Source: Apostichopus japonicus (taxonomy: Eukaryota > Echinodermata > Holothuroidea > Aspidochirotida > Stichopodidae). From it: a stretch of DNA of 60,000 bases. Every line of letters starts with the position of its first letter. Positions within the stretch are counted from its first letter, which is position 1. Location of the stretch: the NCBI RefSeq assembly GCF_037975245.1, contig NC_092568.1:41531631-41591630 (forward strand). The letters are read 5' to 3'. The translations under genes and the position numbers were made by a program. Below are positions 59,431 through 60,000 of the stretch, one piece after another. A model generated the notes under the pieces. It was not told where the DNA came from, ran no database searches, and was given only the letters and a program-made list of their open reading frames with translations.

Positions 59431-59593
59431 CAGTTATAATTACAACACTGATCCCTATTATACACACAGGGTATCGTCATTATCATTTCGACCTCGGTCG
59501 ACCGTTAGCATCATGAGGGGTAGGATAAGTTGGTCGGACAATAACCTGGCATCGAGATTTCCAGTCATTTCTGTCTACCATAAGGGTTGCTAG

Positions 59594-60000
59594 CTAAGAC
59601 GTATTTTCAGCCCCACTGTCCTCTCGTAGGAAATGCAGGAAGGTTTTACGCCTTGCACCTGGGATACCATGTTTTGGCTCCCAGAGAATGAACTTGTTGG
59701 CTGCTTCTTCTGGGTGTCGGTGGTAGGGACCATCTGCTCCAAGTCTTCGTTCTCTGATTTTCATGGACACCCAACCTTTGGAAGATCGCCATAAAGCTGT
59801 GTGTTGGGTATCTTCTGTTTCCAACTAATATCAAGGGCAGCCCTCAGTAATCTTGTGTAACAACCGTATATGTTACTTTCCAGATGCTTGGTAATAGTCC
59901 ATGTTTCAGAACCATATAGGAATACTGGCTCAACTAGAGTCAGAAAAACATTGACTTTTGTTTCTCTATAGGGAGTCCCGACTTCCAGATCTTACTTAGC
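59594..60000 (-). pseudogene. Non-LTR retrotransposon ORF2, C-terminal remnant
   Basis: On the minus strand from the right edge the translation reads VEPVFLYGSETWTITKHLES, then YTRLLRAALDISWKQ and LYGDLPKV, a block typical of the region after the RT domain in LINE ORF2 proteins. At about 59763 the frame breaks; the next frame continues with MKIRERRL, HRHPEEAANKFILWEPKHG and ends FLREDSGAENTS then stop. A TAA also occurs near 59990. At least one frameshift and one stop mark it as dead. The family differs from the LINE at 9885. Confidence 0.85.

Noticed and set aside
59148-59593. ORFs of 72-128 codons rich in Lys/Arg/Glu or Phe/Leu/Ser
   Set aside because: They are translations of a polypurine tract and its complement.

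Overview
The window is AT-rich, repeat-dense metazoan genomic DNA. A marine invertebrate deuterostome, most likely an echinoderm, fits best. The evidence is CR1/L2-like LINE remnants ending in ATT-rich tails, many short inverted-repeat elements with G/C-run termini (CAGTGGCGTAGGAA type), long introns with very short exons, and one intronless Golgi sulfotransferase gene. Nothing prokaryotic is present (no operons, no dense coding), and the organism assignment is an inference.

Left and centre, about 6.0 to 42.7 kb, minus strand: I reconstruct the 5' half of an EMAP-like (EML) microtubule-associated protein gene from splice sites and reading phases. The anchor is the exon at 33570-33749, which encodes the trimerisation coiled coil typical of EMLs (RVSVLEKRVQDQED). 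Around it lie an N-terminal exon (35071-35175, with a 136-bp tandem duplicate beside it) and four exons of a Ser/Pro/Arg/Lys-rich linker (26364-26411, 23579-23765, 21990-22121, 20247-20321). All of these join without a phase clash. Less certain are two microexons (6818-6843, 6006-6029) and a 7-nt possible start exon (42704-42710). HELP and WD40 exons are not visible and would lie beyond base 1.

Right end: a complete single-exon heparan sulfate 3-O-sulfotransferase-like gene lies at 56963-58231 on the plus strand, followed at the edge by a broken LINE ORF on the minus strand (59594-60000).

The rest is introns and intergenic DNA carrying mobile elements and tandem repeats: a CR1/L2-like LINE with an RT remnant (9885-11095) and two further LINE 3' tails (about 43010 and 48025); two hAT-like MITE copies in opposite orientation with perfect 8-bp target duplications (13462-13829, 25326-25611); a nested pair of hAT-like elements, each with perfect 8-bp duplications (15263-15661 inside 14979-16112); a TIR element inside a minisatellite (11397-11931); an 819-bp TTAA-bounded TIR element (37002-37820); three copies of another TIR repeat (12726, 37961, 55218); a tRNA-derived SINE (about 49670); a 21-bp minisatellite open in many frames (3115-4014); and a kilobase of degenerate minisatellite (29195-30210).

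Most long ORFs apart from the sulfotransferase, the LINE RT and the coiled-coil exon are artefacts of repeats. I see no evidence of a new multi-gene system. The most unusual items are the duplicated EML exon with a GC donor, the nested TIR elements and the repeated insertion of TIR elements into tandem arrays.
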